Assembly: GCA_947587775.1 (NCBI GenBank)
Contig: CANPYD010000006.1
Span: forward strand, 1 to 20,069
Direction: 5' to 3'
Origin: an uncultured Clostridia bacterium
GTDB taxonomy: Bacteria > Bacillota > Clostridia > Christensenellales > Borkfalkiaceae
DNA: 20,069 nt
Shown here: positions 6,014 to 13,377 of the stretch, in pieces
How the letters are laid out: the number at the start of each line of letters is the position of its first letter
How positions within the stretch are numbered: the stretch's first letter is position 1
Notes under the pieces: generated by a model
Told to the model about the DNA's origin: nothing
Database searches by the model: none
What the model saw: the letters and a program-made list of their open reading frames with translations, nothing else
Position numbers and translations under genes: made by a program

Positions 6014-7333
6014 ATGTTTTGTATCGATTCCGAGGTCATCACGGGCTGTTATTTCATAGGAATAGGCGGCGTGAGCATGAGCGCGCTCGCACAGCTTCTG
6101 AAAGAAAGGGGGGTGGCCGTCCGCGGAAGCGACGCCACCGAGGGACATTTCACACGGAAACTTCGCGCCTGCGGGATTCCCGTCTCCATCGGTGAAGAGG
6201 AAGAGATCACCGAGAACACTGTAATCTTAACGGGAGCGATCCTTCCGACGAACAAGCAGCTCGTCCGCGCCCAAAAGGCGGGGAAGAGGATCCTTTCCCG
6301 TGCGGAGCTGCTCGGCATCGTTGCAAAGAACTATCCTCACGTCATCTCCGTCGCGGGCTGCCACGGAAAGACGACGACGAGCTCCATGCTCGCCCATATT
6401 TTTTCGGAGAGCAAAAAGCCGTTCGCTTCCCATATCGGCGGCGAGGATCTCGATCTCGGGAATTTCCACAGCACGGGGGGAGAGTATTTCGTCACAGAGG
6501 CGTGCGAGTTCCGCCGCAGTTTTCTGCATCTTGACAGTGAAGTCGGGCTCGTTCTGAATTGCGACCGCGACCATACGGATTGCTATAAGACAAAGGAAGA
6601 GCTGCAGGATGCCTACTGTGATTTTGCGGCAAAAGCCGAAAAGGCGGTCGTCAATGCGGACGACGTGTTTGCCCGCTCCATCCCGCACGCACTCTCCTTC
6701 GGACTGCACAATGGAGAGATCCGCGCCACATGCCTCAGAAGCGACGGGGAACGGTATGCTTTCACGGTAGAGGAGAACGGGATCCCGATGATCCGCATGA
6801 AACTCCGCGTCGTGGGGATCGTCCATGTCATGAATGCGCTTGCGGCATATGCGGGAGCCCGCCTTCTCGGGCTTTCCGCAGAGGAGATCAAAGCGGGGAT
6901 CGAGTCCTTCCGCGGCGTCGGAAGACGATTCGAAAAGGTGGGGGAGTTTCTGGGCGCCCCGCTGATCTGCGACTACGCCCATCATCCGCGGGAGATCGCC
7001 GCGACGCTCGTCACGGCACAGCGGATCACGGAGGGGAAGGTCCATGTTGTTTTCCAGCCGCACACTTATACGCGGACGCGCGATCTCATGGACGAATTCG
7101 TGGAAGTTCTCTCAAAAGCGGATGCTCCGATCATTTACAAGACCTATGCGGCGCGCGAACCCTTTGATTTCGAAGGCAGCGCCGTCTGCCTCGCCGGCAA
7201 TATCCCGACCGCCGCCTATATTTCCTCTCCGAAAAGACTGCGCATGACCCTTCAAGCGCGGGTGCGGCAGGGAGATATGGTGCTCGTGCTCGGCGCGGGA
7301 GATATCTATGAGGTCGCTAAGAGCATTCTGTGA
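6014..7333 (+). CDS. murC: UDP-N-acetylmuramate--L-alanine ligase
   Basis: Encodes 439 aa, near the short end for MurC. It adds L-alanine to UDP-MurNAc with ATP, the first peptide step of peptidoglycan synthesis in the cytosol. The N-terminal UDP-binding domain has YFIGIGGVSMSALA. The central ATPase domain has GCHGKTTT (residues 115-122, Lys119), where Cys116 replaces the usual Thr or Ser, followed by EACEFRRSF and DRDHTDCY. The C-terminal domain has DYAHHPREI, FQPHTYTRTRDL and LGAGDIYEV. The ATG at 6014 has ATAGGAT upstream; an earlier ATG at 5992 is out of frame. No sharp promoter is visible in the AT-rich gap from spoVG. A terminator follows directly, so it appears to be a single-gene unit. 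Confidence 0.97.
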   Translation: MFCIDSEVITGCYFIGIGGVSMSALAQLLKERGVAVRGSDATEGHFTRKLRACGIPVSIGEEEEITENTVILTGAILPTNKQLVRAQKAGKRILSRAELLGIVAKNYPHVISVAGCHGKTTTSSMLAHIFSESKKPFASHIGGEDLDLGNFHSTGGEYFVTEACEFRRSFLHLDSEVGLVLNCDRDHTDCYKTKEELQDAYCDFAAKAEKAVVNADDVFARSIPHALSFGLHNGEIRATCLRSDGERYAFTVEENGIPMIRMKLRVVGIVHVMNALAAYAGARLLGLSAEEIKAGIESFRGVGRRFEKVGEFLGAPLICDYAHHPREIAATLVTAQRITEGKVHVVFQPHTYTRTRDLMDEFVEVLSKADAPIIYKTYAAREPFDFEGSAVCLAGNIPTAAYISSPKRLRMTLQARVRQGDMVLVLGAGDIYEVAKSIL

Positions 7334-7338
7334 ATTTT

Positions 7339-7364
7339 TCCTCCGCGTTGCGGAGGATTTTTTT
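7339..7364 (+). terminator. Terminator of murC
   Basis: TCCTCCGC, loop GTT, GCGGAGGA, then seven T, starting 6 nt past the murC stop. A classic strong intrinsic terminator that separates murC from the glycogen operon. Confidence 0.92.
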
Positions 7365-7395
7365 GGAAAAAGGGGAGAAAAATTAAAATTTGCTA

Positions 7396-7424
7396 TTGAA
7401 AGTAAAACGCAAATATAGTATAAT
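7396..7424 (+). promoter_or_regulatory. Sigma-A promoter of the glycogen operon
   Basis: -35 TTGAAA (7396-7401), 17-nt spacer, perfect -10 TATAAT (7419-7424). The predicted start is near 7431, leaving a leader of about 59 nt before glgB. In that leader, ACCTTT (7447-7452) is complementary to AAAGGT of the glgB ribosome site (7479-7484), so translation might be dampened by a local hairpin. Confidence 0.87.
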
Positions 7425-7489
7425 AGGATAGGTTCGGGTAAAATGTACCTTTCAAACGGACCGATATGGACAAAGCGTAAAGGTGGATT

Positions 7490-9436
7490 ATGGACATTGC
7501 GACAAAAGAGACGAATTTTCCGCTCTATCTGTATCATCACGGGAAAAACGACAGGATCTACGAGATCTTCGGCGCGCATAAGACGGTATCAAACGGCAAG
7601 ACGGGATACGTTTTCCGCGTTTGGGCGCCCCATGCGCGCTCCGTTTCCGTCGTCGGGGATTTCAACGCATGGAACTCCGCCGCAAACGTGATGGAACGCA
7701 TGGTAGACGGGGAGACGTGGGAACTCTTTATCGAAGGTCTGAAAGAATACGATATCTACAAATACTGTATTACGACGGCGGACGGAAGAGAGATCCTCAA
7801 GGCGGATCCTGTCGGCTTTCACACCGAAACGCCGCCCGCGACCGCTTCCAAGCTCTACGATACGGACGGCTATGTATGGGGGGACAAGACCTATTTCGAC
7901 GGTCTGAAGGACAGAAACATCTTCGCGTCCCCCGTCAATATCTATGAAGTCAACCTTCTTTCATGGAAAAAACATGCGGACGGGAACTATCTTTCTTACC
8001 GCGATCTCGCGTCCGAACTTGTCGCCTACGTGAAGGAGATGGGCTACACGCACGTCGAATTCATGCCCGTTACGGAGTATCCCTATGACGGATCGTGGGG
8101 GTATCAGGTCACGGGCTATTTTGCTGTCACATCCCGTCTCGGTACGCCGAAGGACTTTATGTATCTCGTCGACTGTTTCCATCAGGCGGGGATCGGCGTC
8201 ATTCTCGATTGGGTTCCCGCGCACTTCCCGAAGGACGCGCACGGGCTCTATGAATTTGACGGACAGCCCCTCTATGAGAGCAGCCAGTGGGATCGTATGG
8301 AGCACAAGAGCTGGGGCACCCGCAGGTTCGATTACGGTAGAGAAGAAGTTCTCTCCTTCCTCATCTCGGGCGCGTGCTTCTTCTTCGATAAATTTCATGT
8401 GGACGGGCTCCGCGTGGACGCCGTCGCTTCCATGCTCTATCTGGATTACGACAAGCGTCCCGGGGAATGGGTGCCCAACATCTACGGTGAAAATAAAAAT
8501 CTGGAGGCGATTGCCTTCTTGCGCCGCCTGAACGAAGCGGTTTTCCACCGTTTCCCGTATGCGATGATGATCGCGGAGGAGAGCACGGCGTGGGGACTCG
8601 TCACAAAGCCCGCTTCTGTCGGGGGACTGGGATTCAACTTCAAGTGGAATATGGGTTGGATGAACGATATGCTCACCTATCTGTGCCAAAATCCCTATTT
8701 CCGCATGGGCTGCCACAATAAACTGACCTTCTCCATGATGTATGCGTTTTCCGAGAACTACGTCTTGCCGATCTCGCATGACGAGGTCGTCCACGGAAAG
8801 TGCTCTCTCATCAATAAGATGCCCGGTGACTATGAAGAAAAATTTGCTGGTGTCCGCGCCTTCCTCGGATATATGACGGCGCACCCCGGAAAAAAGCTCA
8901 ACTTTATGGGCTATGAGATCGGGCAGTTCAAGGAATGGAACTATCAGGAGGGGATCGAATTCTTCCTGCGCGATGAGTACGATATGCACAGAGCGCTTTC
9001 GGGGTACGTCAAAGAGCTCAATCATTTCTATCTGAATACGCCCGCGCTCTATGAGATCGAGGACAGCTGGGATGGGTTCGAATGGCTGGCTCCCGACGAT
9101 GCCGACCGCAACATCGTCGCCTTTACCCGCAGAGATAAGGCCGGGAACGAAGTACTATGCGTGACATCATACTCCGGTGTCGACGCAACGGATTACCTTC
9201 TCGGGGTCGATCAAAAGGGAAAATACAGGATCATTTTCTGTTCGGATGATAAAAAATACGGCGGAGCGGGAAAACTGACGAAGAGGGTATATTCGGCGGT
9301 CAAAAAACCGAGCCACGGGAGAAATTACTCCCTGCGGCTTCCCGTCCCGAAACTCACATGCCTCTATCTCGTGCGGGAGCCCGATGTGCCCCGTACGCAG
9401 AAGGCAAAGAGCGATAAAAACGGCAAAAATTCATAA
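7490..9436 (+). CDS. glgB: 1,4-alpha-glucan branching enzyme (GH13)
   Basis: Encodes 648 aa. It cuts alpha-1,4 glucan chains and re-attaches the fragment by alpha-1,6 bonds, creating glycogen branches. A CBM48 domain lies at about residues 30-125 (YVFRVWAPHARSVSVVGDFNAW). The GH13 barrel follows: VNIYEVNLLSWKK, the EFMPVTEYPYDGSWGYQ motif typical of branching enzymes, nucleophile Asp310 (DGLRVDAV), acid/base Glu363 (IAEEST) and Asp431 (ISHDEVVHGK). A C-terminal beta domain and a short Lys-rich tail close the protein. ATG 7490 has AAAGGTGG upstream. It is the first gene of the operon, 22 nt ahead of glgC. The order B-C-D-A-P is the same as in Bacillus subtilis. Confidence 0.97.
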   Translation: MDIATKETNFPLYLYHHGKNDRIYEIFGAHKTVSNGKTGYVFRVWAPHARSVSVVGDFNAWNSAANVMERMVDGETWELFIEGLKEYDIYKYCITTADGREILKADPVGFHTETPPATASKLYDTDGYVWGDKTYFDGLKDRNIFASPVNIYEVNLLSWKKHADGNYLSYRDLASELVAYVKEMGYTHVEFMPVTEYPYDGSWGYQVTGYFAVTSRLGTPKDFMYLVDCFHQAGIGVILDWVPAHFPKDAHGLYEFDGQPLYESSQWDRMEHKSWGTRRFDYGREEVLSFLISGACFFFDKFHVDGLRVDAVASMLYLDYDKRPGEWVPNIYGENKNLEAIAFLRRLNEAVFHRFPYAMMIAEESTAWGLVTKPASVGGLGFNFKWNMGWMNDMLTYLCQNPYFRMGCHNKLTFSMMYAFSENYVLPISHDEVVHGKCSLINKMPGDYEEKFAGVRAFLGYMTAHPGKKLNFMGYEIGQFKEWNYQEGIEFFLRDEYDMHRALSGYVKELNHFYLNTPALYEIEDSWDGFEWLAPDDADRNIVAFTRRDKAGNEVLCVTSYSGVDATDYLLGVDQKGKYRIIFCSDDKKYGGAGKLTKRVYSAVKKPSHGRNYSLRLPVPKLTCLYLVREPDVPRTQKAKSDKNGKNS

Positions 9437-9458
9437 TTCAAACTTTGGGGGTAAAAAT

Positions 9459-10649
9459 ATGCTTAGAAAAAAGGAATGCGTTGCGATGCTCCTTGCGGGG
9501 GGACAGGGTTCGAGACTGTACGCCCTCACCAATAACATCGCAAAACCCGCAGTCGCGTTCGGCGCGAAATACCGTATCATCGATTTCCCGCTCTCCAACT
9601 GCGTCAATTCGGGGATCGACACGGTGGGCGTTCTCACGCAGTACGAACCGCTCGAGCTCAACGAATACATCGGCAACGGACAGCCGTGGGATCTCGACCG
9701 CGCGTTCGGCGGCGTGCATATCCTTTCGCCCTATCAGGCGAAGAAGAAGCAGTCGTGGTTCGAGGGCACGGCGAATGCGATTTATCAGAACATGTCCTTC
9801 ATGAAGAAGTACAATCCCGACTATATCCTCATCCTGTCCGGCGACCACATCTATAAGATGAATTATGCGGAAATGCTCCGTGCGCACAAGGCGACGGGGG
9901 CGGATTGCACGATCGCCGCGATCGAGGTGCCCTTGAAGGAAGCGTCGCGCTTCGGGATCCTCAATACGCGGGAGGACGGCTCCATTTACGAATTCGAGGA
10001 GAAGCCCAAACAGCCCAAGAGCAATCTTGCCTCCATGGGCATCTATATTTTCACCGCCGAGAAGCTGTTCAAGTATCTCGAAGAGGACGACGCAAACCCG
10101 TCTTCATCCAAAGATTTCGGCAAAGACGTCCTTCCCGCCATGCTGAACGCGGGCGAAAAGATGTTCTCCTACCGCTTCAAGGGCTATTGGAAGGACGTGG
10201 GCACGATCTCTTCCCTTTGGGAGTCGAATATGGATCTCCTCGGCGAAGATCCCGCCTTTGACGTGGGGGATTCGGACTGGAAGATCCATTCCCGCAATCC
10301 GCTCGCCCCGCCCGAACACATCGGCGACAGCGCGCAGGTGAGCAATTCCATGATCGCCCTCGGCTGCGAGGTGGACGGAACGGTCATTCACTCCGTGCTT
10401 GCGTCCAACGTCGTCGTCGAAGAGGGGGCTGTCGTCGAGGATAGCGTCATTATGGCGGGGACCGTTGTCAAAAAGGGCGCAAAAGTGCGTTATTCCATCA
10501 TCGACGAGAACGTCGTCGTCGAAGAGGGGGCTGTCGTCGGAGAACCGAAGGAAGCGGCAAACGGCATTGCCGTGCTCGGCAGAAACATTACGGTCGCAGG
10601 CAACGTTGCAGGCGGCAAGATCATCGATAAGGATTACAAGGGGGAATAA
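9459..10649 (+). CDS. glgC: Glucose-1-phosphate adenylyltransferase, catalytic subunit
   Basis: Encodes 396 aa. It makes ADP-glucose from glucose-1-phosphate and ATP, the committed step of glycogen synthesis. The nucleotide-binding motif is LLAGGQGSRLYALT (residues 11-24), followed by KPAVAFGAKYRIIDFPLSNC, catalytic Asp129 in LSGDHIY, FEEKPKQPKS and YWKDVGTI. The C-terminal third is a left-handed beta helix of short Val-rich repeats. An in-frame start at 9384 would lie inside glgB; ATG 9459 has TGGGGGT upstream and begins right at the family N-terminus. Within the beta helix a 31-nt sequence is repeated exactly (10407-10437 and 10509-10539). It is followed 4 nt later by glgD, its regulatory partner. 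Confidence 0.96.
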   Translation: MLRKKECVAMLLAGGQGSRLYALTNNIAKPAVAFGAKYRIIDFPLSNCVNSGIDTVGVLTQYEPLELNEYIGNGQPWDLDRAFGGVHILSPYQAKKKQSWFEGTANAIYQNMSFMKKYNPDYILILSGDHIYKMNYAEMLRAHKATGADCTIAAIEVPLKEASRFGILNTREDGSIYEFEEKPKQPKSNLASMGIYIFTAEKLFKYLEEDDANPSSSKDFGKDVLPAMLNAGEKMFSYRFKGYWKDVGTISSLWESNMDLLGEDPAFDVGDSDWKIHSRNPLAPPEHIGDSAQVSNSMIALGCEVDGTVIHSVLASNVVVEEGAVVEDSVIMAGTVVKKGAKVRYSIIDENVVVEEGAVVGEPKEAANGIAVLGRNITVAGNVAGGKIIDKDYKGE

Positions 10650-10653
10650 TCAT

Positions 10654-11769
10654 ATGGCACACTCCGCAGTAGGCGTTATTTTTTCGAATATCCATGACGA
10701 CAATCTTCCCGAACTCTCCCGCCACAGAACGATGGCATCCGTTCCCTATGGCGGAAGATACCGTCTCATCGATTTTGCCCTTTCCAATATCGTAAATTCG
10801 GGGATCACGACGGTGGGGATCGTCACGAAGAACAATTATCAGTCGCTCATCGATCATCTCGGCAGCGGAAAGGACTGGGATCTTGCAAGAAAGGACGGCG
10901 GAATCATCCTGCTTCCGCCTTACTCCAACGAGACGGATGCTCCCTATACGACCCGCCTCGAAGCGCTCATGGGCATCACGGGATTTTTGAACCACCGCAA
11001 CGAGGATTATGTCGTGATTACCGACTGCGACGGCATCGCCCGCGTGGACCTGCAGGAGATCCTCCGCTTCCATGAAGAAAAGCAGGCGGATATCACCATG
11101 GTTTACCATGAAGAGACAGAGGCCGCACAGTCCTCGTATTACATCACGCTCCAGCCCGATGAGACGGACAGGATCAAGGGGCTCAAGATCAACCCGAAAC
11201 TGAAAAAGGAAAAATACAACCTCTACGTCAATATCATGGTGATGAGCAGGGAATTCCTCATCAATACCATTCAGGACGCCGTGACGAGGGGACTTTCCAG
11301 TTTCGGAAGGGATATCCTTGCAAAGAATGTGGATACGCTCAGGATTTACGGCTACAAGTTCAACGGGTATTATGCAACGATCAGTTCGCTGCAAAATTAC
11401 TATTCCCACAGCATGGAGCTTCTGAGCCGCGAGGTGCGCGACGAGCTGTTCGGCGCCCGCGACGTCTATACAAAGATCCGCGATTCCGCGCCGAGCAAGT
11501 ATGCCACAGGCGCCGTCGTGAAAAACGCCCTGATCTCGGATGGCTGTGTGATCGAAGGGACGGTCGAAAATTCCATCCTCTTCCGCGGCGTCAAGGTCGA
11601 AAAGGGGAGCGTCGTCAAGAATTCCATCATCATGCAGGACACCGTCATCGGTGCGAATGTGGAGCTGGATTGTGTAATTACAGATAAGAATGTCGTCATC
11701 CGCGACGGGAGACATCTCGCGGGATGCGAAGCGTTGCCCTATTTCATCGGAAAGGGCAGAATGTTGTAA
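10654..11769 (+). CDS. glgD: ADP-glucose pyrophosphorylase regulatory subunit GlgD
   Basis: Encodes 371 aa. It is a GlgC paralogue found in Bacillota that assembles with GlgC and modulates its activity. The overall fold is kept (YGGRYRLIDFALSNIVNSGITTVGI, SFGRDILAKN, YKFNGYYATISS, C-terminal beta helix). The N-terminal GGxGxRL nucleotide loop of GlgC is replaced by a divergent stretch (VIFSNIHDDNLPELS), consistent with a non-catalytic role. Start ATG 10654 has AAGGGGGA inside the end of glgC and a 4-nt gap from its stop; the frame extends far upstream within glgC but those residues are not GlgD-like. Expected to be translationally coupled to glgC. Confidence 0.95.
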   Translation: MAHSAVGVIFSNIHDDNLPELSRHRTMASVPYGGRYRLIDFALSNIVNSGITTVGIVTKNNYQSLIDHLGSGKDWDLARKDGGIILLPPYSNETDAPYTTRLEALMGITGFLNHRNEDYVVITDCDGIARVDLQEILRFHEEKQADITMVYHEETEAAQSSYYITLQPDETDRIKGLKINPKLKKEKYNLYVNIMVMSREFLINTIQDAVTRGLSSFGRDILAKNVDTLRIYGYKFNGYYATISSLQNYYSHSMELLSREVRDELFGARDVYTKIRDSAPSKYATGAVVKNALISDGCVIEGTVENSILFRGVKVEKGSVVKNSIIMQDTVIGANVELDCVITDKNVVIRDGRHLAGCEALPYFIGKGRML

Positions 11770-11817
11770 AAAATACACATAATATTGTAAAATTAAAGAT
11801 AAGCGGGGGATCGGATC

Positions 11818-13347
11818 ATGAGCGAAACGACAAAAAAGAAGGGAAAGGAACGCGCGGCGGTGGAAGTTGTGGAGACGGCGAAAGAAACCGTGACGGAGGC
11901 GCCTGCGGAGATCCGCATAGAGCCGAAAAAGAAAATTCTTTTCGTTGCCTCTGAGGCGGCGCCCTTTATTGCAACGGGAGGGCTTGCGGAAGTCATCAGC
12001 TCTCTCTCGAAGGCGCTTGCGCGGGAGGATAAGTATGACGTTCGCGTCGTGATCCCGCTCTACCAAGACATCAAAAAGGAGTTCCGGAAGGACTTCAAGT
12101 TTATCGGAAACACCTATGTCGCGCTCTCTTGGCGGAACCAGTATTGCGGTATTTTCGAGTATTGCTGCGATAACGTGACCTATTACTTCCTCGATAATGA
12201 GTACTACTTCAAGCGCCCCGGTTGCTATGGCTATTACGACGACGGCGAGCGTTTTGCGTTCTTCTGCCGCGGCGTCATGGAGATGCTGGGGTTTATCGGG
12301 TTCTATCCCGATATCATGCACTGCCATGACTGGCAGGCGGCGCTTGCGGCGCTCTATCTCAAGACGATCTATTGCTTCCGTCCGGAGTATCAGTTCATCC
12401 GTGCCGTTTTTACCATCCACAACATAGAATATCAAGGAAAATACTCTCTTGATATTCTCGAAGATCTCTTCGGGATCTCTTACCGTTTCAAAAATCTTGT
12501 CGAATACGACCGTTGCATCAACCTGATGAAGGGGGCGATCGAGTGCTGTGAGTGCTTCTCGACCGTCTCTCCGACGTATGCAAACGAAATCAAGGATCCC
12601 TATTATTCCCACGGCCTCGACCCGATCATCCGCCGCAACGAATTCAAACTCCGCGGCATTCTGAATGGGATCGATCCCGAATATTACGATCCCGCGACCG
12701 ATCTTGCGCTGTTCGAAAATTACAGCGCAGAGAACAAAAAGGGGAAGGCGACCTGCAAGGAAGAATTGCAGTGCATGCTCAATCTTCCCATCAAACCGGA
12801 TACGCCTATCCTTGCAATGATCACCCGCCTCGTCACGCATAAGGGGCTCGATCTCGTCAGGGAAGTCATCGAACAGGCGCTCAGGCAGGATATGCAATTT
12901 ATTTTGCTCGGGACAGGCGACTCCTCTTACGAAAATTATTTTTCGGATCTTGCAAGAAGATATCCCGGAAAAGTTGTTTCCGTCATTTCCTTCAATCCCG
13001 ATCTCTCGCGGAAGATCTATTCGGGAGCGGATATGTTCCTGATGCCCTCCAAGAGCGAACCCTGCGGACTTTCCCAGATGATCGCTTCCCGCTATGGCAC
13101 GGTCGCGATCGTGCGTGAGACGGGGGGGCTGCGCGACAGCATCACGCCCTATGGCGCGGGCGGAAACGGCTTTACCTTCCGCGACTACAACGCTTACGAC
13201 ATGCTCTATGTCATCAACGAGGCGATCGGGGTCTATCACAATAAGGAGGAATGGAACAAGCTCGTCCATCGTGCCATGACGACGGATTTCACCTGGGCAT
13301 CCTCCGCACATTGCTATGAAGAGATGTATTTAAGTCTCTTAAAATAA
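11818..13347 (+). CDS. glgA: Glycogen synthase (GT5)
   Basis: Encodes 509 aa. It transfers glucose from ADP-glucose to the non-reducing ends of alpha-1,4 glucan. The first 38 or so residues are a charged Lys/Glu/Ala-rich extension not present in typical GlgA of about 475-480 aa; the domain starts at KKILFVASEAAPF. The N-terminal substrate loop reads ATGGLAEV (residues 52-59), with Ala52 where the classical KxGGL motif has Lys. Other motifs are intact: HCHDWQAAL, TIHNIEYQGKY, GILNGIDPEYYDP, ITRLVTHKGLDL and SKSEPCGLSQM (Glu414). ATG 11818 has GCGGGGGAT upstream. A 48-nt AT-rich gap from glgD may hold a weak internal promoter, but none is convincing. Confidence 0.96.
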   Translation: MSETTKKKGKERAAVEVVETAKETVTEAPAEIRIEPKKKILFVASEAAPFIATGGLAEVISSLSKALAREDKYDVRVVIPLYQDIKKEFRKDFKFIGNTYVALSWRNQYCGIFEYCCDNVTYYFLDNEYYFKRPGCYGYYDDGERFAFFCRGVMEMLGFIGFYPDIMHCHDWQAALAALYLKTIYCFRPEYQFIRAVFTIHNIEYQGKYSLDILEDLFGISYRFKNLVEYDRCINLMKGAIECCECFSTVSPTYANEIKDPYYSHGLDPIIRRNEFKLRGILNGIDPEYYDPATDLALFENYSAENKKGKATCKEELQCMLNLPIKPDTPILAMITRLVTHKGLDLVREVIEQALRQDMQFILLGTGDSSYENYFSDLARRYPGKVVSVISFNPDLSRKIYSGADMFLMPSKSEPCGLSQMIASRYGTVAIVRETGGLRDSITPYGAGGNGFTFRDYNAYDMLYVINEAIGVYHNKEEWNKLVHRAMTTDFTWASSAHCYEEMYLSLLK

Positions 13348-13377
13348 CTTTTTTCAGCAGGAGAAAACACACAAACT

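Noticed and set aside
7443..7691. Upstream ORF overlapping the start of glgB
   Set aside because: Weak ribosome site, Arg-rich frame-shifted translation of glgB, no sign of selection as protein.
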